From contig JBDLJH010000002.1 of the NCBI GenBank assembly GCA_039714395.1, forward strand, positions 62,001 through 126,000: a stretch of DNA of 64,000 bases, read 5' to 3'. The position numbers and the translations under genes were made by a program. Positions 6,874 to 15,154 of the stretch are shown here, in pieces (within the stretch, counting starts at the first letter, position 1; each line of letters starts with the position of its first letter). This stretch comes from JAPHSX01 sp039714395 (GTDB lineage Bacteria; Pseudomonadota; Gammaproteobacteria; Thiohalomonadales; Thiohalomonadaceae). The notes under the pieces are model-generated. The model made no database searches. It saw only the letters and a program-made list of their open reading frames with translations, and was not told the origin of the DNA.

Positions 6874-8085
6874 TTATCCGTCAAGTCGGGGCTTTATTGT
6901 ATCGAACACCTGATCTACTGTAATTGCCTGCAAACAGACATTATCGTGGCACGGTGTCTTGCGATGATTGGAGGCGCTCACACAGGGGGAACAGGCGAGT
7001 CCTGCATAGATCGGAGTGCTGTCACCTAATGAGCCATACAGGGCAGGCGTCTCAGGACCAAAAAGCACATAACTCGGCATCTCGGTAACGGCGGAGAAGT
7101 GACCTGGTCCGGAGTCATTGGAAACCATTAAGCTTGAGATGGCATAGAGCGAAGGCAGCTCGGCAAACTTCACACGACCGGCAAAATTAACACAACGTTC
7201 ATGCCCAACCTCACCCTTTAGCTCCTCCGCCTCCTCACGCTCTGATGGAGCACCGGTGATCAACACCAGCACATCATCATAATCAGCGAGGATACGACGC
7301 ATCAACTCAGCGTAACGCTCTGGCATCCAGCGGCGCTGAATCAACAGCTCACTGGCGTTGGGATTAATCAACACTATGCGGTGTTTAGCCGGATCATAAT
7401 CGGAAAAGTCTTCGCGCACTCGTGCACGCATGGGCTCAAGCTCATCGTCACTAAAGCTGAGTTTCGCCAGTTGAATCTCCTCATCACCGATCAGCGTCTT
7501 CGAATAAGGCAACTCCGCTTTCTCTGCCAGTGTGGCATTAATCAGGGCAATGAAGTTCTTGGCGATATGCATGTGGGCGTTATACGCCACCTTGTGGGTC
7601 AGTAGATCACCACGGTAAAGCCCCTCGTTGTGAAAGGCGTGATAGCCGATACGGTTGTTGGCACCGGAGAGGCCGGTGAGCAGCGCACTGTAGCGGGAGA
7701 ACAGCTCCAGATCGATCACCGTGTCGATGTTGTTACGACGCGTCCAGAAAAGAAAACGCAGGCTGGAGAAGGCAAGCGGAAACAGGCCATCCTCCTTGAT
7801 GAGAAAAACATTCTCCTCAGGCACGGTACCGAGTAAGCGCAGACTGGAGGCATTCTTCTTAAAGATAACAAAATAGAGCTCGGCTCCGGCATCGCGCATC
7901 TTGCGCATCGCCGGGTCAACGATGATGGCGCTGCCCATCTCCGAAAGTTCAACAAACAACACCCTCCTGGGCTCACTCCGACACCAGGGGCGCAATAGAC
8001 CAAACAGCTTAAACAGCAGCGTAAAGATAAAACAGAGCGGCACCCCTGCGTAGTAATCGACCTGCCGCATTGTATCGACTTTCAT
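6874..8085 (-). CDS. Glycosyltransferase family 9 (heptosyltransferase-like)
   Basis: 403 residues. The GT-B fold of the ADP-heptose:LPS heptosyltransferase family (GT9) is preceded by one hydrophobic segment (about 14-32). An acceptor-domain strand (RRVLFVELSEMGSAI) is followed by the donor-domain signature SNDSGPGHFSAV near residue 320. A cysteine-rich stretch CSPCVSASNHRKTPCHDNVC lies near the C-terminus and may be structural, as in other GT9 members of envelope clusters. It is the last gene of the cluster, 56 bases after the UPF0104 gene. The donor sugar is unknown; GT9 context suggests extension of a lipid-linked or LPS-core glycan. Confidence 0.85.
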   Translation of the reverse strand: MKVDTMRQVDYYAGVPLCFIFTLLFKLFGLLRPWCRSEPRRVLFVELSEMGSAIIVDPAMRKMRDAGAELYFVIFKKNASSLRLLGTVPEENVFLIKEDGLFPLAFSSLRFLFWTRRNNIDTVIDLELFSRYSALLTGLSGANNRIGYHAFHNEGLYRGDLLTHKVAYNAHMHIAKNFIALINATLAEKAELPYSKTLIGDEEIQLAKLSFSDDELEPMRARVREDFSDYDPAKHRIVLINPNASELLIQRRWMPERYAELMRRILADYDDVLVLITGAPSEREEAEELKGEVGHERCVNFAGRVKFAELPSLYAISSLMVSNDSGPGHFSAVTEMPSYVLFGPETPALYGSLGDSTPIYAGLACSPCVSASNHRKTPCHDNVCLQAITVDQVFDTIKPRLDG

Positions 8086-8141
8086 GAATCACTCTTTCCC
8101 AGCACTAAATTTTGTCTGCCTATTATAACAACAGGGTGACC

Positions 8142-9104
8142 TTAAGTACCCGTTGGCAAAGCTCGTCGCCCCGGTAACATCGCCAACAGGCCCAACACTA
8201 CAGCAAACCACAGCGTGGTCAGGCGAATCAACAGGGTAGCCGCCACCGCAGCACCATTATCCATACCGTTAAGCATCAACAGAGCAGTCATCGTCACCTC
8301 TGCACCACCCAAACCACCGGGCAGAAAACTAATCGCACCGATCAACATGGAGAAGGCATAGATGAAGAGCGCTACCACCAGCCCGATATCTGAGCCCATC
8401 ACCTGAAGTAGATAGTAGAAGGCAAGGCCCTCCGCCCCCCATGCGATAATTCCCAACCACAGGCTATAACCCAGCAGCGGCAGCGAGAGCAGCCCGCCGG
8501 AGTGGCGTAAGGTATCGATAAATCCCGAGATAAGATGTGCCACACGCTGCTTAAGGCGTTGCATCAACCACTGCTCGATACGTCCCAAAAGCGCGTCCTG
8601 TTGCAGCAGCCATACCCCAAAGATGAAAATCACCGCCATCACCGCTACCACCGGTCGTGCCGGCTCATAGCCATAGAGACCAATACAGGCGAGCAACAAC
8701 ACCGACATCAGGTCACCCAGCCGCTCCGCCAGTAATACCGCCAGACTATGAGGGTAAGAGACGCCAAAGGGTTTAAGTAACAGACTGCGCAACGCCTCCC
8801 CCGCCTTGCCCGGCGTAGTGGTAAGGGCAAAGCCCGAAAAATAGATACGCAGATTGGCAAGATCAGGGACTGCGTAGCCCTGCAGGCGCAGGAACTTACG
8901 CCAGCGCACAAAGCGCAGCAGATAGTTCACCAGTGACAGAAATAACAGCAGCAACAGGTCCACCATCGAGACCTGAAGCAACGAGGTACGCACCTCATCC
9001 CATCCACCCCACAGCGAGAAGGCGAAATAACAGACAACGGCGAAAAGCACGGATAACGTCAGGCCACGCATTCCGCGCGGTGAGACGACGGGAGCCTCAC
9101 TCAC
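8142..9104 (-). CDS. UPF0104 / lysylphosphatidylglycerol synthase TM-region family protein (copy 1)
   Basis: 320 residues with about eight membrane helices. The family signature includes an N-terminal NYLLRFVRWRKFL segment and a C-terminal SFLPGGLGGAEVTM motif, which is the conserved GG-E region of the LPG-synthase TM domain. The cytosolic transferase domain of MprF is absent, so this is a flippase-like or unknown-function membrane protein. The start is GTG 9104, overlapping the UbiA stop as GTGA, so the two are translationally coupled. Placement next to a polyprenyl-phosphate sugar synthase makes lipid-sugar translocation a reasonable but unproven role. Confidence 0.82.
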   Translation of the reverse strand: MSEAPVVSPRGMRGLTLSVLFAVVCYFAFSLWGGWDEVRTSLLQVSMVDLLLLLFLSLVNYLLRFVRWRKFLRLQGYAVPDLANLRIYFSGFALTTTPGKAGEALRSLLLKPFGVSYPHSLAVLLAERLGDLMSVLLLACIGLYGYEPARPVVAVMAVIFIFGVWLLQQDALLGRIEQWLMQRLKQRVAHLISGFIDTLRHSGGLLSLPLLGYSLWLGIIAWGAEGLAFYYLLQVMGSDIGLVVALFIYAFSMLIGAISFLPGGLGGAEVTMTALLMLNGMDNGAAVAATLLIRLTTLWFAVVLGLLAMLPGRRALPTGT

Positions 9105-9973
9105 TGAAACAACCAGAGGGTAACCAGTGCCCAGCCTACTACCGTTAGCAACAGGTGAGGATCACGTAACAGGTCACGCGCCGGATCTTCACCCAAATCA
9201 TCGGCGAAGGTGCGATAGAGATAACGAAACAGGCCGTAGAGTACAAAGGGCACAGTATAGACAAGCTTATCGGTGTGGTGCACGGCTATCGTCTCAGCAC
9301 TCATCGTATAAAGGCTGTAAGCCATTACCACTCCCGCCGAACAGACCCCAATCATCAGATCCAGCATAGGTAGCGAGTAGTTCTTCAACACCGCACGGCT
9401 AGTTTCACCACTGTGCTCCATCACTGCCAGCTCGGAACGACGCTTGGAGAAACCGAGAAACAACGTCACCATCAGACCGGTAAGAAGCAACCATGAGGAG
9501 GGCTCAATGCCAATGCCGGTGGTACCCGCCAGGATACGTAACATGAAGCCGGCCGCGATAATAAAGACATCAAGGATCACGACCTTCTTCAAACGCCAGG
9601 AATAGGCAAGATTAAGTAATAGATAAAAGGTAATAATCATCGCCACTGTCGGTGAAGCCAGCCAAGCTGCAGACATAGCTGAGACAAATAACACCACCGC
9701 CAGTATTACGGCAAAAGAGACCGAAACCGTGCCCGAGGCCAGTGGGCGCAGTCGCTTGGTCGGGTGGCGCTGATCCGCCTTAATATCAAAAAGGTCATTG
9801 ACCACATAGACCGCGCTCGACATCAGACAGAAGGCCGCCACACTCAGCAGCACCGCGTTGACCACCGAGCCGTCATGCCAGGCATGGGCAAAGAATGGTC
9901 CGATTAGCACAAAACCATTCTTCAACCACTGGTGTGGGCGCATCAGGCGCAGGATTTCTTTTGGACTATTCAC
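9101..9973 (-). CDS. UbiA-type decaprenyl-phosphate phosphoribosyltransferase homologue
   Basis: 290 residues with about nine membrane helices. The first Asp-rich motif is NDLFDIKADQRHPTKRLRP (residues 59-77), which is the version seen in phosphoribose-transferring UbiA enzymes (Mycobacterium Rv3806c) rather than in quinone or heme UbiA proteins. The family enzyme transfers 5-phosphoribose from PRPP to polyprenyl phosphate on the inner membrane, the first committed step to polyprenyl-phospho-arabinose. Overlaps the HAD gene by 8 bases and sits beside dprE2/dprE1 homologues, which supports this substrate choice. Confidence 0.88.
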   Translation of the reverse strand: MNSPKEILRLMRPHQWLKNGFVLIGPFFAHAWHDGSVVNAVLLSVAAFCLMSSAVYVVNDLFDIKADQRHPTKRLRPLASGTVSVSFAVILAVVLFVSAMSAAWLASPTVAMIITFYLLLNLAYSWRLKKVVILDVFIIAAGFMLRILAGTTGIGIEPSSWLLLTGLMVTLFLGFSKRRSELAVMEHSGETSRAVLKNYSLPMLDLMIGVCSAGVVMAYSLYTMSAETIAVHHTDKLVYTVPFVLYGLFRYLYRTFADDLGEDPARDLLRDPHLLLTVVGWALVTLWLFQ

Positions 9974-10583
9974 TGCTCTCTCTCAATACTCCGCGATAGT
10001 AAGCGTGGTCGGCCATTGCCAGCATTTGTGTATCACCCGGACTGTCGCCATAGGCATACACCTCCATCGCCGTTATATCTCCCAAATACTCTCTGATACG
10101 CTCTGCCTTGGCCTCACCAAAACAGTTCACCCCGGCAAAGCCGGAAGCAGCTCGCCCCTCTTCTTCTCTTAAGCGGGTGGCAAGTACATCGACTACGCCG
10201 AGAGCCTCGGCCCACGGATTGAGATAGAGCTCCAGCGAGGCGGAGACGATAATAACACGGTGTCCCTGGGACTGATGCCAGGCGATACGCTCTGCACTCT
10301 CACAGCGTACGATACGCGGCAAAGATTCAGTAGCAAAACGCTGCGCCTCGGCACGCAGCTGTGTCATCTCCATCCCACCCAGCATGCGCCCAAGCAGACG
10401 CTCCTTGGCGATTCCATTAGGAATAATGCGCAACAGATAGCCAAGCAGCAACGGTGACATAATAATGGCGTAAGCGGCCAGTTTCAGCGGCCCGAATAGC
10501 TGCCATAAAAAAGGCAGTAATGAATCACGATGAGTAATGGTGCCATCGAAATCGAACAGGGCCACCACATTCGATTGCGACAT
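9966..10583 (-). CDS. HAD-IB family phosphatase, likely acting on polyprenyl-phospho-phosphoribose
   Basis: 205 residues. HAD motif I DFDGTIT (residues 11-17), motif II VSASLELYL, and motif IV YGDSPGDTQML place it in subfamily IB (SerB-like). The UbiA product carries a 5-phosphate that must be removed before epimerisation. In mycobacteria a PAP2-type enzyme is proposed; here the HAD protein, coupled on both sides (overlaps UbiA by 8 bases and the SDR stop by one base), is the obvious candidate. That assignment is inference from position. A hydrophobic segment near 35-55 suggests membrane contact. Confidence 0.83.
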   Translation of the reverse strand: MSQSNVVALFDFDGTITHRDSLLPFLWQLFGPLKLAAYAIIMSPLLLGYLLRIIPNGIAKERLLGRMLGGMEMTQLRAEAQRFATESLPRIVRCESAERIAWHQSQGHRVIIVSASLELYLNPWAEALGVVDVLATRLREEEGRAASGFAGVNCFGEAKAERIREYLGDITAMEVYAYGDSPGDTQMLAMADHAYYRGVLRESSE

Positions 10584-11323
10584 TACATCTTCAACCGTTT
10601 AAAGATCGTCTCCGGCACGTGACGAATGATCAGCATAATCCAGCGCCAGAACCAGGGCGCATAGATCTCATTACGTTTTTTATCCCGAGCGCGAAGGATG
10701 CGCGTCGCCACAGACTCAGGGGAGGCGACCAGAAACAACCCTGGCATACCGTAGGTCATAGCAGTGTCGACAAAGCCCGGCTTTACCGTCAGCACATGCA
10801 CTCCGCGGTGAAACATCGCATTACGCAAGCCCTGCAGGTAGACACTCAGCCCACCCTTGGCCGAGCCGTAAATATAGTTACTCTGGCGCCCGCGATCACC
10901 GGCCACCGAACTAATGGCAATAATATTACCCGTGCCGCGTACCGCCAGGGTTTCGGCGCAGCGATTAAGGATAGAGACTGCACCGACGTAGTTGCGTTGC
11001 ATGATCGCCAGCGACTCGGAGAAATCCTGTGCCGCGCGCGACTGTTCACCCAGATAACCGAAGGCAAGTACCACCCCCTCGAGCCCCCCCCCCTGCTGCT
11101 CCACCTGCGCAAGAAAATCATCGTGCCCATCGTAGGCCTCGGCATCAAAGGCCGTAACAAACACATCGACGCCATAACGCAGGCGCATATCGGCCGCGTC
11201 ACGCTCCAGCTCAGCAAGATCACGACCAGCAAGGGTAAGCGAATGACCTCGTGCCGCCAGCGCACGAGCCGTCGCCCGTGCAATTGCTGAAGTTGCTCCC
11301 AATATCAGATAAGCACCTCTCAT
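10583..11323 (-). CDS. dprE2: DprE2-like short-chain dehydrogenase (2-keto-ribose reductase)
   Basis: 246 residues. SDR Rossmann start LILGATSAIARATARALA, active-site Ser in ISSVAGDRG, and YxxxK in YIYGSAKGG near residue 152. In the family, DprE2 reduces the 2-keto intermediate made by DprE1 with NAD(P)H, giving polyprenyl-phospho-beta-D-arabinofuranose. The next gene upstream is the DprE1 homologue (4-base gap) and the next downstream is the HAD phosphatase (TAATG overlap). The order DprE1-DprE2 is the same as Rv3790-Rv3791. Confidence 0.88.
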   Translation of the reverse strand: MRGAYLILGATSAIARATARALAARGHSLTLAGRDLAELERDAADMRLRYGVDVFVTAFDAEAYDGHDDFLAQVEQQGGGLEGVVLAFGYLGEQSRAAQDFSESLAIMQRNYVGAVSILNRCAETLAVRGTGNIIAISSVAGDRGRQSNYIYGSAKGGLSVYLQGLRNAMFHRGVHVLTVKPGFVDTAMTYGMPGLFLVASPESVATRILRARDKKRNEIYAPWFWRWIMLIIRHVPETIFKRLKM

Positions 11324-11327
11324 CGAC

Positions 11328-12674
11328 CTACTCCAGTTCCAGGCGTCGTGACAGATTGGAGCTGAAGGCCTTACCCGGATCCAGCTCGCCTTTTATCTGT
11401 AGAAATTTCTCGGTAGCGGGATACATTGTGCGCAGAGTTTCGCCATCAAGACGCGCATCTTTGGCCAGATAGACCCGCCCACCGGCAGCCATGACAATTT
11501 TATCAAAACGACACAGCAGCGTTAGCAAGGGCTCACCGCTAAAGGGCAGATCCAGCGCCAGGGTATAACCCTCCACCGGAAACGACATCAAGCCTCCACT
11601 CGCCGCACCCATCTTTTTCAGCACCCCGAGAAAGGCCGGATGTTTGCTCGAAGCCAGGACATCAAGCAGTTGTGACAATGCCTCAAAGGCACCCTCACGC
11701 GGCACCACACACTGGTACTGCAAGAAGCCGCGTTTGCCGTAAAGGCGATTCCAGTCACCCAGTGCATCAAGTGGGTAAAAAAACTTGTCGTAATCAATAG
11801 TGAACGTTTTGCTCTTACCCCCTTCCAGTCGATAGTAGATAGTGTTGAAGCCGCCGATGGTGGTCGGATTGAGTAGCCAGGCTGGCATATCAAAAGGGAT
11901 GCGGCGACTACCACGTTCTTTAATTTGCAAGGGCGTGTTAGCTGCATCACCATCCAGTTCATCAATCGCAGCATGTTCTCCCAGCATCAACACACTGCGC
12001 CCCTGCTTTTTCCCTTTCGCCAACAAATCGATCCAGGCAACGCTGTAACTGGCACTATCGTACTGTTCAAACAGTTCAAAGGCGTGCTTGAGATTACGCG
12101 CTGCATGATGACTGGCACGGATATAGGCCGTCTCAACCGGTTTTAACTGCAGCGTTACCTCTCCGATGATGCCGGTCAGCCCCATACCACCCACTGTGGC
12201 CCAGAAGACCTCGCTGTTCTCCTCACGAGAGCAGCGCATGCGCGTACCATCAGACTCGATTAACTCCAGACTGAGAACACTACTGGAGAAAGCGCCATCA
12301 TGATGGTGATTCTTACCGTGCACATCGGCTGCCACACAACCACCAAGGGAAACCATTTTGGTGCCCGGCGTCACCTCGGCAAACCAGCCACGCGGTACGC
12401 TAAAGGCCAGCAAGGCCTGCATAGTCAACCCGGCCTCGGCACGTAACACACCACTCTCATCATCGAAGTCCAGTAGGCGATTGAGACGCTCAGTCAGTAC
12501 CACGCGATGCGCGGCATTGAGCGCGGCATCGCCATAGGCTCGTCCCTGCCCACGCGCAATACTGGGGCCAGAGGCCGCATGCAGCTCAGCATAACGCTCG
12601 GGCCTCGTCAGCTCGCAACAGGCACTGGGGTAGCGTCCCCAACCGCTCAACTCTTTATTTAATGTAGCGCTCAT
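11328..12674 (-). CDS. dprE1: DprE1-like FAD oxidase of polyprenyl-phospho-ribose 2-epimerase
   Basis: 448 residues, a VAO/PCMH-type FAD protein aligning end to end with mycobacterial DprE1. Visible landmarks: SGWGRYP (9-15), IARGQGRAYGDAALN (39-53), the FAD-site motif DVHGKNHHHDG (117-127) with His119, FWATVGGMGLTG (157-168), LDALGDWNRLYG (302-313), FLQYQ, and YLAKDAR with the catalytic lysine Lys405. It oxidises the ribose 2-OH of the lipid-linked sugar. The residue matching mycobacterial Cys387 is Ala373 (GYTLALDLP). It ends RRLELE like the family. Overlaps the upstream GT39 gene by 4 bases. Confidence 0.92.
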   Translation of the reverse strand: MSATLNKELSGWGRYPSACCELTRPERYAELHAASGPSIARGQGRAYGDAALNAAHRVVLTERLNRLLDFDDESGVLRAEAGLTMQALLAFSVPRGWFAEVTPGTKMVSLGGCVAADVHGKNHHHDGAFSSSVLSLELIESDGTRMRCSREENSEVFWATVGGMGLTGIIGEVTLQLKPVETAYIRASHHAARNLKHAFELFEQYDSASYSVAWIDLLAKGKKQGRSVLMLGEHAAIDELDGDAANTPLQIKERGSRRIPFDMPAWLLNPTTIGGFNTIYYRLEGGKSKTFTIDYDKFFYPLDALGDWNRLYGKRGFLQYQCVVPREGAFEALSQLLDVLASSKHPAFLGVLKKMGAASGGLMSFPVEGYTLALDLPFSGEPLLTLLCRFDKIVMAAGGRVYLAKDARLDGETLRTMYPATEKFLQIKGELDPGKAFSSNLSRRLELE

Positions 12675-14185
12675 TGTTGCAGCCTTAACACTCCCTCACC
12701 GGGGAAATAACGTTGATTAAAATAACACTGCCCCGCTGGCAGAAAATCGGGGTAACGATAATACCTGTCCCGTATCTGTGTTAGCACCCCATTACGATAT
12801 AACTCATAACGGAATCCATTACCGAGAAGTAGATACAGGTTCCGCTGTTGTACCTGAAAAGGTACTACGCTGGCTTGCTTAAAATAAAGAGCATAAGCAT
12901 TTGCCGTCTGCTCCTTATACACCAGTACCGCAATATTCTCTCCGGCAAATGCCCGCCAGTCAGTCAGCAAATCATCGTGCCTGCCATGCTTGGAACCACC
13001 GCCAAAGACGATAAATCGCTTACCGCTCACATACTCCAGCATACCCGACTCAACATAACTGCCGGTGGCCCAATGATAGCCATCGGCCTGCACATCAAAC
13101 TGCTCAATAAACTCATCGGCATAGTAACCAATCAACACCCCGTCATACACCGAGGGTTTACTCTTCCAGTAATCATGCGGCAGCGTTAACACCACTACCA
13201 CAGCAGCAATGTGCAGCAGTGAGAAACCCATCATAAATTTTAGCGAGCGACGCAACGCCAGCGAGGAAAAGATTGATGCCAGTACAATAAACACGAAGGG
13301 ATAAAAAGCGAGTACCCAGTGCAGACCAATGCGCGCCTTCAGTGAGAGCAACAAAAACAGCAACAGGGGCACCAAACCCAGAAAAACGAAGAGTCCACCA
13401 CCGCGCAGATCCAGCCACAAAGGACGACGTTCGCGCCAGCTATACCAGAGCAGTGGCGGCGTCAGCATGTAGACAAGCATCAACAGGTAACTGACCAGGT
13501 GACTACCGCCACCGCCGTGACGATTGTAAGCATTAAAAAGAATGTTGTCCCAGCAGTGGCAGTAGTTCCACCAGACATTCAACGCGGCAAAAGGAAGTAC
13601 CGCAAGAAAGAGCCACAGCAGCCCCAGCATGTCACGGCGGTTGCGCCGATAGATGATGATATAAAGACCATACGAAAGACCCAGCAACACTGCAAAATAT
13701 TTTGCCATAAAGGCTAGACCCAGCAGCAGCCCAGAGAGCAGATACCAGCGCCATGCGCCCTGTTGCATAGCTTTATAAAAAACCCAGGCAGAGAGGAATG
13801 AAAAGAAAATCAGCGGCGTGTCGGTGGTGACAATAACATTCAGCAACCCCAGCGGTGAGAGCAACAACAACAGCGCTCCCAGCACCGCCTTGCGCTCTTC
13901 CACTACGTCACGCAAGATAAAGTACACACCTAATGAGAGACCACTGCCCAGCAGCACTGCCGGCAAACGTAGCCACCAGTTAGCATCACCGAACCAGAGC
14001 AGCAGACTGAGCCACCACCCCACCATCGGCGGATGGTCGTAATACCCCATACTGGGGTTCTTCGCCCAGATATAGAAGTAAACCTCATCACCGGTCAACG
14101 GCAGCCAGGCCGCCCAGGCAAACTTGAGCAGCAGAGTAAACCACAGCAGATAAAAAAAAGTGCGACGTGACTCCAATACACTCAT
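12671..14185 (-). CDS. GT39/ArnT-type integral membrane glycosyltransferase (copy 1)
   Basis: 504 residues with about eleven membrane helices and a soluble C-terminal domain (about 360-504). It has the GT-C signature: a first periplasmic loop with Asp33-Glu34 (LTGDEVYFYIWAK) and YYDHPPMVGWW (48-58). Enzymes of this family use polyprenyl-phosphate sugars on the periplasmic face. It overlaps dprE1 by 4 bases and the UPF0104 gene by 4 bases, so it is a good candidate for the arabinosyltransferase that uses the cluster's lipid donor. The acceptor is unknown. Confidence 0.85.
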   Translation of the reverse strand: MSVLESRRTFFYLLWFTLLLKFAWAAWLPLTGDEVYFYIWAKNPSMGYYDHPPMVGWWLSLLLWFGDANWWLRLPAVLLGSGLSLGVYFILRDVVEERKAVLGALLLLLSPLGLLNVIVTTDTPLIFFSFLSAWVFYKAMQQGAWRWYLLSGLLLGLAFMAKYFAVLLGLSYGLYIIIYRRNRRDMLGLLWLFLAVLPFAALNVWWNYCHCWDNILFNAYNRHGGGGSHLVSYLLMLVYMLTPPLLWYSWRERRPLWLDLRGGGLFVFLGLVPLLLFLLLSLKARIGLHWVLAFYPFVFIVLASIFSSLALRRSLKFMMGFSLLHIAAVVVVLTLPHDYWKSKPSVYDGVLIGYYADEFIEQFDVQADGYHWATGSYVESGMLEYVSGKRFIVFGGGSKHGRHDDLLTDWRAFAGENIAVLVYKEQTANAYALYFKQASVVPFQVQQRNLYLLLGNGFRYELYRNGVLTQIRDRYYRYPDFLPAGQCYFNQRYFPGEGVLRLQQ

Positions 14186-15108
14186 AAATGATGCTTGCCA
14201 CTGAGGTAGATCGCCAGCCCGGGAAGACTGGTAATGATCAAGGTAAAACCGTAGATAATCGACATCGACAGTACCAGCGTAGGATCAGCTCCCAACAGAG
14301 TGAAGAGACCAACCATCCCCCCCTCACGCACCCCCCAACCGGCCAGCGAGACCGGCACGATAGTCAGCAGGATCACCGGCGGTACGACTACCATATAGGT
14401 GAGCAGATCAAACTGTAATCCTACACCGCTGCCGATGAAATAGATCGACAGCAGCGCCATCAAATGAATCAACAATGAGAAGCCAAGGTGCTTACCCACC
14501 GAGGAAATATCTGCCAGTACCACATCGAGTCGCTGTGAGATACGCAGTAACACCAGCGTAGGCACCCACCCCTCCAGCAGCTTAATGCGGTTAATATAGT
14601 AAAAGACGATAAAACCGACAATCCCCAACAGCACCAGCACGTTAAGGGCAATAAAGACATTACGCGGCAACATCTCCGGAGCCAATAGATTGGCCAATAA
14701 ATTTAATACCAGCAAGCCCACCAAACCCAGGCCTCGATCCACCGCCACACCATAGAAGGCATCACGCTTACGGTGACCCGTTCTTGCCACATCGATCACT
14801 CGTAACGCATCGCCCCCGATACTCGTCGGCAGGCCTTGATTAAAAAAACTCCCCTTAAAGTAGCTACGCATATAGAAAGGAAAATTCTGTCCGAAGCCAA
14901 GCCCCTGCATTACCAGCTTCCAACGAAAGGAGGCGATAATCGTCGATAGTAACTGAAACAACTGTGCCACTAGAAGTAGCCACATATCCGTCTCTACTAT
15001 AGTGGAAAAAACCTCCGATAAATCTACCTTACGAAACACCAGAAAGAAAATACCGCAAGTAATAAACACCCGCATCAGCAGTGAGAGACTCTTTTTAACT
15101 CGCTCCAT
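14182..15108 (-). CDS. UPF0104 / LPG-synthase TM-region family protein (copy 2)
   Basis: 308 residues with about seven or eight membrane helices. Family landmarks are YMRSYFKGSFFNQGLPTSIGGDALRV (about 79-105; the conserved central motif with GGD) and SLAGWGVREGGMV (about 256-268). It is more typical of the family than copy 1 and is not a close duplicate of it. It sits between two GT-C enzymes with 4-base overlap to the downstream one. Possible role: moving a lipid-linked sugar across the inner membrane; no sequence feature proves this. Confidence 0.83.
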   Translation of the reverse strand: MERVKKSLSLLMRVFITCGIFFLVFRKVDLSEVFSTIVETDMWLLLVAQLFQLLSTIIASFRWKLVMQGLGFGQNFPFYMRSYFKGSFFNQGLPTSIGGDALRVIDVARTGHRKRDAFYGVAVDRGLGLVGLLVLNLLANLLAPEMLPRNVFIALNVLVLLGIVGFIVFYYINRIKLLEGWVPTLVLLRISQRLDVVLADISSVGKHLGFSLLIHLMALLSIYFIGSGVGLQFDLLTYMVVVPPVILLTIVPVSLAGWGVREGGMVGLFTLLGADPTLVLSMSIIYGFTLIITSLPGLAIYLSGKHHL

Positions 15109-15154
15109 TATGATCGAAGTCCCTTATAAATCATGTCTAATATCTCGCACCGCA

